A DNA stretch of 64,000 nt from the NCBI GenBank assembly GCA_025642065.1, contig JAODUP010000150.1, positions 630,001 through 694,000 on the forward strand. Direction: 5' to 3'. Below the pieces are notes generated by a model, which was not told the origin of the DNA, searched no databases, and saw only the letters and a list, made by a program, of their open reading frames with translations. This document shows, one piece after another, positions 29,192 through 40,658 of this stretch. The translations under genes were made by a program, and so were the position numbers. The stretch's first letter is position 1; every line of letters starts with the position of its first letter. The DNA is from Paralvinella palmiformis. Taxonomy: Eukaryota > Annelida > Polychaeta > Terebellida > Alvinellidae.

Positions 29192-29885
29192 AAAACAAAT
29201 AATCTATTATATATTCGTTCCAAACAAACTACTTCTGTATGTACTTTATAGAGGTACCAGTAGCTATATTCCACGTGTCAGGCAGAGATTTTTGGTATTT
29301 CATACAAGTATAATTCGGACAAGACAGTTTCGTGGTTAATAATACGTAATTATAGAAATTAATAAAATAAAATGCGAAATTAATAAATAAATCGCCAAAC
29401 AATCATTAATTATTAGCAATCATTAACAGTAAAATAATCATTAACAATCAAGCAATCATTAACAATCAAACATTAATCAACAATCAAACATTCATAAACA
29501 AAAAATTATGTTTAATACACAAAACTAGACAAGGTTTAATAACCTGATATTTAATAACCTGATTAATTTAATTGATTAATTTAATAATTTAATAATCAAT
29601 TAATAATTTAATTGATTAATTTAATAACCTGAGTCTAATAAACTAACTAGATATATGGGTCTCTATCTGTCTATCATCATGTTGTTGTATATAAACAAAT
29701 AAAGGGTTAGATAGATATTAATACTTACATATTCTGTATTCCTGTTCATTGTTCCGTTTTTGTAGACAATGTCTATTTAGCCAGCACCGTGCACTAAGCT
29801 TACAGATACAAATGATCAAAATTGTCACCAAAAAGGCTAAACAACCCGCTATAATAGCTATACGGTCTGTCTCTGTAAGCTCCAT
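22791..29885 (-). CDS. SYT13-like: synaptotagmin-13-like protein (5 exons, 432 aa)
   Basis: Exons, in transcript order: 29729-29885, 24908-25050, 24200-24772, 23374-23488 and 22791-23101. All introns are GT-AG and the phases join (157+143+573+115+311 nt = 432 codons plus stop). The start is the only ATG placing a hydrophobic segment at residues 9-30 after a short MELTETDR N-terminus. A cysteine-rich juxtamembrane stretch (CICKLSARCWLNRHC), likely palmitoylated, follows. Residues 101-137 are a Ser/Gly-rich linker. C2A spans about 139-290 and C2B about 292-427, ending in the synaptotagmin C-terminal WHxL motif (WHNL, from residue 428). C2B opens with GELRVTLTYLPTAEKL, the usual C2B first strand. 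The aspartates that bind calcium are absent from loops 1 and 3 of both domains, so it should act without calcium in vesicle trafficking. The 432-aa length and order match synaptotagmins; SYT13 fits best (FEAQTSLK in C2A, NPRQ before the WHxL), with SYT15/14-like relatives as alternatives. Family is sure; subtype is inference. Confidence 0.88.
23229..23275. repeat. (AT)n in synaptotagmin intron 4
   Basis: About 23 AT units within intron 4 (23102-23373). Confidence 0.97.
23634..23698 (+). repeat. (ATA)n and (CA)n in synaptotagmin intron 3
   Basis: Seven ATA units and about 20 CA units inside intron 3 (23489-24199). Confidence 0.95.
24127..24184. repeat. (ATT)n close to the exon 3 donor
   Basis: Nineteen triplets begin about 15 bp inside intron 3 from the GTAGGA donor, making the poly-Asn tail of the exon 3 open frame. 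Confidence 0.97.
26402..26575 (+). repeat. minisatellite in synaptotagmin intron 1
   Basis: About ten units of CTGACATTAAGACCACC and variants, 16-18 bp each. Looser GTCAGNTGGT-type units lie on both sides (25100-25200, 26220-26390). Confidence 0.88.
27436..28129 (+). repeat. dispersed repeat R1, longest copy
   Basis: Left end CACGTGTTGTTTGTTGCG, an internal (CA)n at 27768-27786, and right end ACACCTGTGCCAGCGCCTTA. Copies 20661-20780 and 33808-34160 cover its left and right parts. No open frame and no clear terminal inverted repeat; probably a non-autonomous mobile element of unknown class. Lies in intron 1. Confidence 0.8.
28331..28440. repeat. two copies of a hairpin motif GGCTGTG...ACAGCC
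   Basis: GGCTGTGCTCAGTAAGCGAC followed by AGCCTGG at 28339, then a related GACTGTGATGAATAAGCGAC at 28402. A third copy is at 38137. Each contains short inverted arms GGCTGT/ACAGCC or a decayed form. Confidence 0.65.
29148..29190. repeat. (AT)n microsatellite in intron 1
   Basis: About 21 AT units. Confidence 0.97.
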
Positions 29886-30085
29886 TCTGACCAACTGGGT
29901 CAGAAGTCAGAATGGGGTCAGGCTAGGTCGAAGGTCGGTCAAGATATTAGTCCGTCATTATTTTAATCAACAATCGCATCCATTGATCCCTTCAACTGTC
30001 ATATCTAAACAATTCCCGTTGTCATGATGAAGACATCTTTTTTAAATCTTTATAGCCATCCAATAGCCGGTAGCTTAACGTCTAA

Positions 30086-30093
30086 TGACGTCA
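30086..30093. promoter_or_regulatory. CRE palindrome TGACGTCA upstream of the synaptotagmin gene
   Basis: A perfect cAMP-response-element palindrome sits about 200 bp 5' of the synaptotagmin ATG (minus strand). CREB sites are typical of neuronal and endocrine promoters. Its use here is inference; the transcription start is not known. Confidence 0.4.
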
Positions 30094-30282
30094 TCTTCGG
30101 TTAAGTCGGGTAGCGAAATATTAAAATATCCTTCAATATCGAAGTAATATCTATCCTTTTATTGTTTGAGTTTATCTGGATAGATGACAGGTCATTGATG
30201 ATGTAGTCTTATATCACATCAGATAACACAACACGAGGACAATATGAACCTGAAGCCTCGAAACCTGTAAAACGGAGGAAAT

Positions 30283-30283
<1 letters not shown>

Positions 30284-30327
<44 letters not shown>
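30284..30327. repeat. (AT)n microsatellite
   Basis: About 22 AT units, 400 bp upstream of the synaptotagmin start codon. Confidence 0.97.
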
Positions 30328-30328
<1 letters not shown>

Positions 30329-30571
30329 TTGTATGTATGTATAAGTATTTGCACGTGCCATATTGCACCTAGGCCGTTTAAATAAATACCAAAATGGGGG
30401 TCATATAGACATCGTGTAATATGATTGATAATAAAACCCGTATACTTAACGGTAACAATACCTGTATATTTAAACTGATTAGTAAAATGCATATTCCATC
30501 AACACCCCCGCTCTCTCTCTCTTTCTCTCTCTTGTGTGTGTGTGTTATGATAGTAAAAGATTTTTATATTA

Positions 30572-30578
<7 letters not shown>

Positions 30579-30650
<72 letters not shown>
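30579..30650. repeat. (AT)n microsatellite next to R2
   Basis: About 35 AT units, followed by (AAT)n and repeat R2. Confidence 0.97.
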
Positions 30651-30652
<2 letters not shown>

Positions 30653-30665
30653 ATATAATAATAAT

Positions 30666-30744
30666 AATATTGACAAGAAATCTAAATAGAACACAAATCC
30701 ATTAGGGCACCTCAATTTAAAAAAAAATCGCCATTTTAAAACAC
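30666..30744 (+). repeat. dispersed repeat R2, copy 2
   Basis: Same 79 bp as 11877-11955, in the same orientation and again with (AT)n on its left. Confidence 0.85.
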
Positions 30745-31349
30745 TTCCCACAAATCATAATCTTTTACAGAAGTTGTCGTTCGGCAGACAATAAATTTAA
30801 TAAACAATAACATTAATAATAATACAAATATTTAATAAATCTTTCGCTCTTCGAAAACATCATATAATTATAGTCCCAGTATTCTAGTAGACTGCTGCAA
30901 ATAGATCTATAAATTATTGATAAAATCTTGAAGTAGACACGCTATCTAACATATACTAAATGTAGTTTTTGAAGAATTGGGATCATCTTGTCATATTTAT
31001 CACTATGAGATTTGCACCTTTCTGAATTAACGCTGAAGATGATTCACATTCTAAACAGGGCGTTACAACATGTTATACTGATATCATACGTTAATAGATA
31101 TTAATACATTTGTCAAAAATAACCCCTAAAACTTCTCCTGTCAACTCTTTAGTGGTATTAAAAGATTCACCGATATGTTTTCTATCTGTTGTTGACCTTA
31201 CTTGTTTACTGCCTGTACAGCTGTTTGCAGTTAGAGTTGAGATATGGCAGTGACAGCTGGACAGCTGACAATACAAACTATATGACAGATCGTCAGGCAT
31301 ACTAATATATAACTAAATATATAGGACCTGGAACAAAAACTCTATTGTT
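30745..31349. other. no recognisable gene
   Basis: A 69-codon minus frame (31091-31300) has no recognised family. Nothing else seen. Confidence 0.45.
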
Positions 31350-31640
31350 AACTATACTGTCTGTCTGTCTGTCTATCCATGTGTCTCTGTGTCTCTCTGT
31401 CCGCCCGTCTGTCTGTCCATCCGTCTGTCTGTATATAGGCTGATGAGTCGGTCTATATGTCAGTTCGTCCTTCTGTCTGTCTCTCTGTTTGTCTATAGTC
31501 CCTTTATTTCTACGAACCTTTCTTTCATTGAATATGCAGCACGCACGCACGCACACGCACGTATACACACACACACATACATAAACACATACGCATGCAC
31601 GCACGCACACACATGCACTAACACATATAAACTAAACACA
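31350..31640 (+). repeat. (CTGT)n-rich tract and (CACG)n tract
   Basis: CTGT/CCGT units at 31359-31500 and CA/CACG units at 31540-31640, separated by 40 bp. Confidence 0.9.
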
Positions 31641-31675
31641 CACAACGAGAGAGTTACTTACCACCTTATATATCA

Positions 31676-31990
31676 TCTCTAATTATCATCTCTAACTACC
31701 TTCCCTATCTATGTTCCTTAACTATCTTCCCTACCTATCTTCCCTACCTATCTTCCCTACCTATCTTCCCTACCTAACTTTGGTACCATCATAACTACCA
31801 TCACTTTGTACCTTCCCTATTTACTTTCCCTGTAAATATATTCTATCTACCTTCCCAACTTCCCTTCCTAAATATCTTCCCCATCCGAATCCCTTACCCA
31901 TATCCCCTACTTATATTCCCAGCCTATATTCCCTACTTACCTTCTTTATTTACCTATAGCACCTATACCTGCCATACCTACCTATATTTC
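31676..31990 (+). repeat. 13-bp minisatellite TATCTTCCCTACC
   Basis: Four near-perfect 13-bp units at about 31720-31775, flanked by diverged units over 300 bp; strongly pyrimidine-biased on the plus strand. Confidence 0.88.
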
Positions 31991-32431
31991 CTACTGAGCT
32001 TCTCTATCTGCCTTTCATATAACCTTCATACAGAGATAGCTCAGCCATCAGACCATCTGTTGACTCTCCCATTATAATATCTCTAATACAGCAAATTATC
32101 TTCATTATTATATTCACAGGCAGTCTCCATTTACTGATACACTCACAATACTCCGGGTTTCTGACCCAAATTCATAATTTGTCGACAACTGGACACAAAT
32201 CAATCGACGACTCTAAACGATACTAAAATCAATTTTTTAAATATGTTTCTTGACTCACCTGGGATAGCCCGCTCAATCAGTTGATCACGTTTACCTGTCG
32301 TGATGTTTATACTTTTAGGTTTGTTATATGAGAGTAATATCTGATGTTAGCATTAATCATGATAATATGTCAGTATTTATATTTTGCTGTTGTTGTGAAA
32401 TATAATCATCCCACTGTACATTGTGATGAGG

Positions 32432-32616
<185 letters not shown>

Positions 32617-33039
32617 GTATGTATGTGCGCATGCATCGGGATTTAAGTTAAAAGAACAGACAACCACAAGTCGTTACTACAACATATATCTGATTCAGAA
32701 ATGCTATTTTCCTATTAGAACACGAGATGCTTCACTTGCCTGTCTGGATACTTGCGTAGTACAGCTGGTAGCGTACTGTGATAGAATACTAGAGTCGTGG
32801 GATCGAATTTCATTGTAACTTATTTGTTTGCTGAAGGTTTTCTCTGATCGTTTTATTTCACTAGATAACAAAATCATATTTCTGCGTTATAGATACGACA
32901 AGCGAAATGGATAGATAATGAACCCACACACACCTGTATAGGGACATAATTGTGTTTACGGACAATAACCCCCCCCCAGCCATATGTGTTTATAGTCGCT
33001 CAGAGAACAAAGGATGTTCATTTTATAAGTTGAACAAAC
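32617..33039 (+). other. no gene; SINE-like fragment
   Basis: 32752-32812 has A-box-like TAGTACAGCTGGTAG and B-box-like GGGATCGAATT, probably a decayed tRNA-SINE head. It lacks the paired acceptor stem of a real tRNA. Confidence 0.4.
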
Positions 33040-33278
33040 ACACACACACACGCACGCACACGCGCACGCACGCACGCACGCACATATACACACAATACAC
33101 GTAACATAATGATTGTCTGAGTGTAGCTTTGGGAACGTTATGACGATAGAATAATGTCAATAGTTTTGTAGGCCTAGCCATTACTGTCTAGTCCGACGAC
33201 CGAACAACAAAAAGCAACAACAACAACAACAACAATAACAACAACAACAAAACCAACCACGACGACGACGATGGCACC

Positions 33279-33325
<47 letters not shown>
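33040..33325 (+). repeat. (CACG)n, (CAA)n and (TAA)n tracts
   Basis: CACG-rich at 33040-33085, CAA units at 33217-33250 and TAA units at 33280-33324. Confidence 0.93.
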
Positions 33326-33328
<3 letters not shown>

Positions 33329-33715
33329 CATCAGTAATAACAATATAATTTTTTATAATTTATTAACAATCTGTAACTGTTTATTATTAATTAAACAAGA
33401 CAACTCTTTATATATAAGTATATAGATGTCAAAGGTTAAATCATTGTATTAATATTAATGTAATTATTGTAGACAACATCAATGTTAATATTATTAAAAG
33501 ATTGTCTTCATATAAATGGTCTAATAAACTGATGTAAAAGAAGCCATTTACTTCAAACGAACCTCCCTTATTATTTATTTTATCTATTACTAACAAATTA
33601 AAGCCAACACCAAGATGTATCGTTATTGGTACTGGCATCAATGATCTCCATCGTATGATTTGTACTGCTACCAGGTGCGTGCTAGGTACCTAAACACAAT
33701 GTTACTAATATTACA

Positions 33716-33756
<41 letters not shown>

Positions 33757-33807
33757 ACACATACACATACACACACACACACACAGACACACACACACAC
33801 ACACACA
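33716..33807 (+). repeat. (CA)n abutting R1
   Basis: About 45 CA units with CATA breaks, joined directly to R1 copy 3. Confidence 0.97.
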
Positions 33808-34160
33808 TTGGGTTGAGTCGTGTTGTATCGCTGCTATTAGTATTAATCTGAATTTATTCTGATTTATTCTTATATTATTCACACATTATTCATACTGTGT
33901 ATTTATATTTTATTTCTCCATTTTAGGTTTAATCTTTCTTGGCCGTAGTGTTCGACACAAAGCCTGGTTTTGTTTTAACCATAGTTTCTTTTTTATATTT
34001 AGATTATCCTCTTTTGGATTATTTTAGAAATTTTCTTTTTCTTTCATTTTTCTCTAATTTTACCGGTAATTAATTATACTTACAATTAAAATTTTTTTTA
34101 AAATCAGTTTGGAGTTAATTGTTGTTTGAATGAAAGTATAACACCTGTGCCAGCGCCTTA
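33808..34160 (+). repeat. dispersed repeat R1, copy 3 (right part)
   Basis: TTGGGTTGAGTCGTGTTGTA to ACACCTGTGCCAGCGCCTTA matches 27793-28129 with few differences. There is one insertion near 33966-33992 (AACCATAGTTTCTTTTTT). Confidence 0.88.
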
Positions 34161-34195
34161 AAAATATCTTATAAAACACACACACAGAGAGCGAC

Positions 34196-34197
34196 CA

Positions 34198-34236
<39 letters not shown>

Positions 34237-34262
34237 GCACGCACACACACACACACACACAC
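34196..34262 (+). repeat. (GCAC)n(CA)n microsatellite
   Basis: About 12 ACGC units then CA units, shortly right of R1 copy 3. Confidence 0.97.
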
Positions 34263-34374
34263 ATTTACACCTTGATACCTTGACACCTTGATATCGAATA
34301 TACGGAATATAGAGGCATTGCTTGATAGTTTCTTTCCATCATAATTGGTACTCTTTATTTAAATCATAAAGATC

Positions 34375-34953
34375 ATGGCGAATTGTACAGCTCCGCGAGC
34401 CAAAACTTGTCCAACCTAGACTTAAAACCATTTACTGCCTAATTCCAAATCTAGTTTTTTTACCGGCTTAATTCTGGCTGCGTCATATAAACATTTTGAC
34501 GAAGAAAGATTCGTCAATCAATTGTCTAGCGTACCGTATCACGTTGGTGAAATATTTGATGACATGAATAATTGTTTTTTCCCCTCTTCCTTTTAACGGC
34601 TTAGCTACGGAAATTGTTGATGATAATATACCTGTAAAATCTAAAATAATGAAAGGTCGGAGAATAGCCAACGTGAATAGTGAATTAGTGAATCTATTAA
34701 CGTAAACAAAATACTAAAGAAAGAAAATACGATAAATACAAAAATAGAACAAATTAGATAAGATACAGGAATCAGCGAACTATTGTCACAAATCTGACGA
34801 CGAAAATCATTCGCATATATAATAAATATACATACGGAACAAGTGAAATAAGAAGTAAGGACTGGCGGTGGATTTTGACAATCCTTCAATCATGTCCCTG
34901 AACAAATTATAATATTATTCTTTCAGATAACGATACATTTATTAATAATGTTT

Positions 34954-35019
<66 letters not shown>

Positions 35020-36480
35020 ATATTACACGAATATTTTATCAATGTTACATCTGACAATGATCCAGATGATAGGTTACTTTTCGATGATAATACCTTGTAA
35101 AATCAATGCCCACAAATCCGTACTGTTGACGTTTCCATGGTAAAATCTGATCTATTTAAACTCAATCCAGGGAAAGCTACAGGATCAGATATGCTTCCAG
35201 GTAAACTACCGAAGATTGGCTCAAACATTTATACTCACCTGTTTTTATTTATTAAATATATCTATAAACGTGTTTTTCCTTACGGTTAAAATATGCTGAT
35301 GTTTCACAGATATACAAATAAAAGGTAATAATGTGGATTTAGGGAACGATAAACCAATCAGTTTAATGTCCATCCTGTCAAACGTAGTATTTGAAAAAGA
35401 AATAATTAATCATGTCACTCCGTATTTTGATAAATTGTTCCAGTCTTGTCGTTCGGACTTTAGAAAAGCTTATAGTTGCGAAACAATATTGACAATTATA
35501 TTTGAGAGTATCAAATGTTCATTGGATAACGATTAAATTGTATGTGGGATCCTGATGGATTTGAGTTGAGCCTTCGACTGTGTGAGTCGTCTGTGTCCCA
35601 CACAAATTATTAATAACTGAGATAGGAAAATATGTGTCAGTGTGTGATATAATTAACAGTTATCTAATAGATTGTAGTCAGCTTGTTAACATCGGGATCC
35701 AGAGAAGTGAATGGACACATATGTTTATAAGGGATCATCTCAAAGTTCTTTGTTTGGTCCATTTAGTTATCATGCTGTTACTAATGATAAGTTTGATTTA
35801 ATTAAGGATGACGTGTTAAATCTTTAATTATGCTGATGATATTACTGTACTTTGTCCTGGTTTTTATCTGAAGGATATTGTTTTTTAAATTATCAAATGT
35901 AAACAAATAGATAAGATGGTTTATAATGTAAACACTATAAAAGTACATTCAGAAACGTTTTAGTATATTTCGTTTTATAATTTAGATGACCTTTGTTACC
36001 TCGCCATATTGATTGTCATTCTACTTTACCCGAAAATTGTGTTAAATTATTACCACTCCATATTGATTATAAGTTAAATTTCTCATATATAAGTCAGAAA
36101 GTAGATTAACAAGTAAATGTTTCTCCGATATTCAGTAAAGTTATCAACGAAAGAAACAAGATGCTATTATAGAACTCCTTTGTTGACTGTTATTCTGGGT
36201 ATTCTTGTACAATATGACATTTTTGTTCCAATAGTGATCTGTTTACGGTTTAAAAAAATGTCCACGTAGCTGTGTTTCACCCTAACATCACAACTAATTA
36301 TTACAAACGTGTCACAAGTCACCTTTTTAATTGTCGAATTATTTCATTCGATATCCCCCCAAAATAAAACAATTATCCATCTTATATTAACAGTCTAATT
36401 ATCAGTAATATGTGTCGTAAAACTCAACATTCTCCCGGCAACATGCAAATTAAAAGATACAAGGAGGAAAGGGTTCGTCG
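34375..36480 (+). pseudogene. decayed CR1/L2-like LINE reverse transcriptase
   Basis: Many frameshifts and stops, but colinear LINE blocks remain. The linker after the endonuclease reads YKHFDEERFVNQLSSVPYHV (about 34487). KSDLFKLNPGKATGSDMLPG (about 35145) is the RT N-terminal signature. KPISLMSILSNVVFEKEII and QSCRSDFRKAYSCETIL (35347-35500) are RT blocks. The active site YADD is at 35829-35840. An (AT)n array (34957-35013) interrupts the element. No endonuclease domain and no 3' tail were recognised. Confidence 0.85.
34957..35013. repeat. (AT)n inside the LINE remnant
   Basis: About 28 AT units splitting the coding remnant, so the array grew after the insertion decayed or was copied with it. 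Confidence 0.95.
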
Positions 36481-36489
36481 AAGGCTGCA

Positions 36490-37721
36490 CGATTTATATT
36501 GAGTTAACTCAATTGTGATGAATCAACGTTGAATATCCCATCCAGGAAGCAGGTAGTGGAAATCACAAGGTGAAGTGGTCCCTCCTCTGTACCAACGATT
36601 AGCTACACCAAGAGTCTACACCATTGTCATAGATCAAGAATTGATCTTCATCGCTGGTCTTGGTCCATATGAAATTTACACTTTAAGTTTGGCTTCCTTA
36701 TAAACAATGGACTAGTGGCTTCCGGTGGAAAGTGATAAATATATGGCTTCCAATGATACAAAGGAGATAAATAAACAAACATCAGGCTTGATTTGTTTAC
36801 AAATTGATCTCTCTCATCTCAACAAACTCTGGTTGTGATTTGGAATTAAACTAAACCGGAATTTATCAAGTAGTGTAAGTTAATCAAATCCTCGCCACTT
36901 TTTTTTCGAAAGAGTTCTCAATAACTCATAATTCAAGATAACTAATTTAATTTTTCTCACCAAGAAAATGAAGTTAACAAAAACGTGGCCATCAGGTGTA
37001 AGTGGTATTTGAGCGCTCTGATCATGTGTTGTTTGAGTTTGAAACCGAATCTAGCAATTCATCATATCCTAGCCACGTTTGACCTAATCGAGGTCGGTGA
37101 ATATGTATGTACCTTTCACCTAACTCTGGACACCCTTTCTTTAATGTGGTCATACTTGAATAAAGAGCATTTGTACACCCAACAATCATACTATCAATGC
37201 AACCCATTTGTTATTTAAAGGTTAACATGAGGAAGTAAGCTGAAACATGTGACTAGGAAAATGAGGCTAGTTTTATTTGGGCATGAGGTGGTTGCTTGGC
37301 AGTCAGGCGAAATACCGAACCTCAAGGATCTACTGTAAACACCTGATCCAAGCTACTTTGTTAAATACTCATTTGGAACTTAAGATATCTAAACTGTCTT
37401 GAGACTGGAGAACTAGCCCCTCGAAATATTATAGGAGGTCAGACATATGAAGAACGCCTATCCACCCCCACACGTACATGTATACTATATGGTGTATGTA
37501 CTAAGCCCATAGTCAGTTTTAGATAATCATTTTCAATTTGAATCTGAATAATGAAATGATTGCTCCACAAAGAAAAGAACGTTTGAACTCCTGGCTAAAG
37601 AACACACGCAACAGTCAATAACAGTCTTTTGTCATCTTATACCAACAACAGTTAACTGTTAAACAATGGTTTGTTTCACATTTGGAAAATGTCCATAAGC
37701 ATAACATCTAACAAAATTTCA

Positions 37722-37788
<67 letters not shown>

Positions 37789-39390
37789 GACTTCCTTCCA
37801 TCATCATTAACGGCTGCAATAATTGTAGACAGCTGCTGTTGGTTCTGGTTTTCATAACTTCAGATCAGGGTGTCGTTTCCGAATTCCACACCATCACTTA
37901 TTTCATGGTTTTCCACCTTTGAAACTATTACCATATTTTTTCGCATTCTGCCCAACATATATAAAAAAGTGACACCAGGTGGGGCATGATCTCTCATCCC
38001 CAAACAAAACATTCACCATTGAAATAACATATTGACAACTGAAGTGATCATCTCAGTGGTTAATGGAGTGTGGAATTGAATAGCTCAAAAAGTGGATGGA
38101 GGAGGTATATATCGAGGCAATATTCATTATATCGTTAGGCTGTGCTGAATAAGCGGCAGCCTGGGGTTATAAAAATAACAATGAATGGAAGAGCAAAACT
38201 GAAAAATATTACATTAATATTGTGCAAAAGGGGTATTTCCCACTTTGGGAGTATTGGACAGGGCGGTATTTCCTGGGAAATACCACCCGGTAATTACCGT
38301 CCTGGTATATCCCGGACAACCGTGTGTGTTGCACATGATACATTAAATGTGGTTTGGGCCGCTCGCTGGGACATCTCTAGCCTCAGTTGACTGTCTGAAC
38401 TGCAGCAAGTATGTCAGTCTCATTCCAAAGCCTACCGTGTATGGGCTTTGAGTGTGGGTAAGAGTTATTGTTCAATTAACATCCTTATTATGTGACCTAC
38501 ATTCAGCCCACGAAACATGTACAACACAAACATACATGAAGTTTACAAACCATAATGTGATTATTATCTAATCTATTACTAGCTTGAGTACTACAGCATT
38601 ACTATAAAACACCGTCTCACTTTATTCTCGACTTGTAATGTATTAATTTCTTTCCTTTGGCTTATTATAGACCATTATGGATATTTTAAAGCCTTAACAC
38701 TTACTTCATTATGGCCGTTCACTCTAATAGTATTTATAATTATTAAAAACAGACCCACACTCCCAAATATTTGACATTAACCCAAACCTAGCCATGGCCA
38801 GGTTTAGGGATATTAGATGGCCAGGTTTAGGTGAAACTGACTACATACATATTCTAACAGAAAAGGACATGAAGGGATCGTTTTCACACACAAGAACATT
38901 TAAAATATATTTTCTAAACGTGTTGAAGCCTATGATTGCCTTATTTGTGTTCTATAATATACTATTTACTTAGTGGCAAGATTGAGAAATGCTTAAAAGT
39001 GAAACATTTCGCTAAAAATGTGTTACTCATCGCGCGTCCTAATTCAAAACACAACGTGATGACAAAGAGTGCCACGTGTCGAAATGATAGTACCAGTAGA
39101 TGGCACCCAAAATACTTATCCATCTCATGCGCACGAAGAAGAAATGAGCGATTTCTGGGGGCACTAAAAGTGGCCAGCTTTAGGGGGGTGGCTCGATTTA
39201 GGTGAAATTACCATATTACATTCAATTTATTGTACATACATGAACAACCATAACCCAATGTCAATGAAAATGTATTTAGAGTAGAAACAACTTGAATAAT
39301 TAAAAAAGCACTTAATTTATTATTGGATGGACAAATAATAAATACTAAAATAATAAAAGCTTTTGGCTAAATAAAACCTTAAAATTTTAA
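36490..39390. other. intergenic; no recognisable gene
   Basis: Contains (AT)n at 37726-37784, the hairpin motif GGCTGTGCTGAATAAGCGGC at 38138, and related patches GGCCAGGTTTAGG...TTTAGGTGAAAC at 38798-38840 and 39172-39205 that look like ends of a small repeat. Short frames (36985-37218, 38142-38390, 38936-39205) are unsupported. Confidence 0.4.
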
Positions 39391-39394
39391 CATT

Positions 39395-40470
39395 CCTTAT
39401 ATATGGGGATTATGTCCTGATGGGGTTTTGTCTTGAGGGGATTATGTCCTTGTGGGATATTGTTCATGGGGATTGTGTCATGACAGAATTATGTCCGAGG
39501 GGGTTATGTCCTCGATTCTGCTAATCAATGTATCACCAATGTAAGATTTTAGAGCAGGTATTTTACAGGAATCCAGGTAAAAAAAGTCAGGATAAAAAGT
39601 CACAGGAAAAAAGTTACAGGAAAAAAGTCACAGGATAAAATTTCGTAGGAAAAAAAGGCACAGGAAAAAAGAGAAGCAGGACAATGTTAGCATTGTTTCT
39701 TAGTCTTTTTAAATAAAAAAAAGGTTAACTGTGGACTTCTCACGTTTAAGGTTAATATGTTAGCATTGCTTCAGCGTCTTTCTGGTTTGTTTAATTACAT
39801 TATTGTGTCTAAGATATCGAAATAAACATAGATGTAATGCCATCACATATAAATAGTGTTTTCAATATGTACAAGTCATGTACTGCCAGTTAATAACTGA
39901 TTAAAAATATTTTCTGTTTTATTACTTTTAATTGTTTTTGGCACTTAAATAAATTGTGACAGATTTTAATATTTTCTTTCATAGTCAAAATTGTGACTTT
40001 TTTCTGTGACTTTTTCCCCCTGTGGCTTTATTATCAGTCACCATAAATTAATTTTCTAGAATGTCGGACATAAACCCCTCCGGACAAAACTCCCTGAATG
40101 TCAGCGGTTATAAAAAGATTGTTTATATGTGAATTTAATATATAGTTTTTGAAAATATAATTATATAAGACTAAAGACAAATTTTCAACTTCAGTGGACA
40201 TATTGTAACAACCATTTGTATGTATGTTAATTATGGTCAATTAACCCTAACCCTACATTCGGGAGGTTATGTACCCCCTAACCCTATTCTCTCAGACAAC
40301 GGCATAGCGGTCTAGCCGCCATTTGTAATGTTTTCAATTGCAGTGGCCATATTCTTACAACCATTTGTATGTGTGTTAATTACTGTCAATTATCCCAAAC
40401 CCTAACCTTTTTTTATTCAGGGGTTTTGTTCGGATACCCCTTTTATAATGGGGGTTTCGTTCTAATGATG
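39395..40470. mobile_element. unclassified element with GGGG(A/T)TTTTGTC(C) ends
   Basis: Left end (39400-39520): repeated GGGGATTATGTCCT and GGGGTTTTGTCTTG units. An inverted set lies at 40070-40100 (ACATAAACCCCTCCGGACA) and a direct set at 40415-40465 (GGGGTTTTGTTCGG). Inside are 16-17-bp AAAAAAGTCACAGG units (39578-39675) and an 85-bp unit present twice, 146 bp apart (40188 and 40334). No coding capacity seen. It may be two or more insertions. Confidence 0.5.
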
Positions 40471-40519
40471 ATGCAATGTTTATTTGTAATAGCATGTACT
40501 GATAATCGTCAAGACATCA

Positions 40520-40658
<139 letters not shown>

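Noticed and set aside
32752..32812. tRNA gene
   Set aside because: A- and B-box-like motifs only; acceptor and anticodon stems do not pair, so a decayed SINE head is likelier.
40234..40275. Telomere-like TAACCCTAACCC
   Set aside because: Only two to three units, inside a duplicated segment of a dispersed element; not an interstitial telomere.
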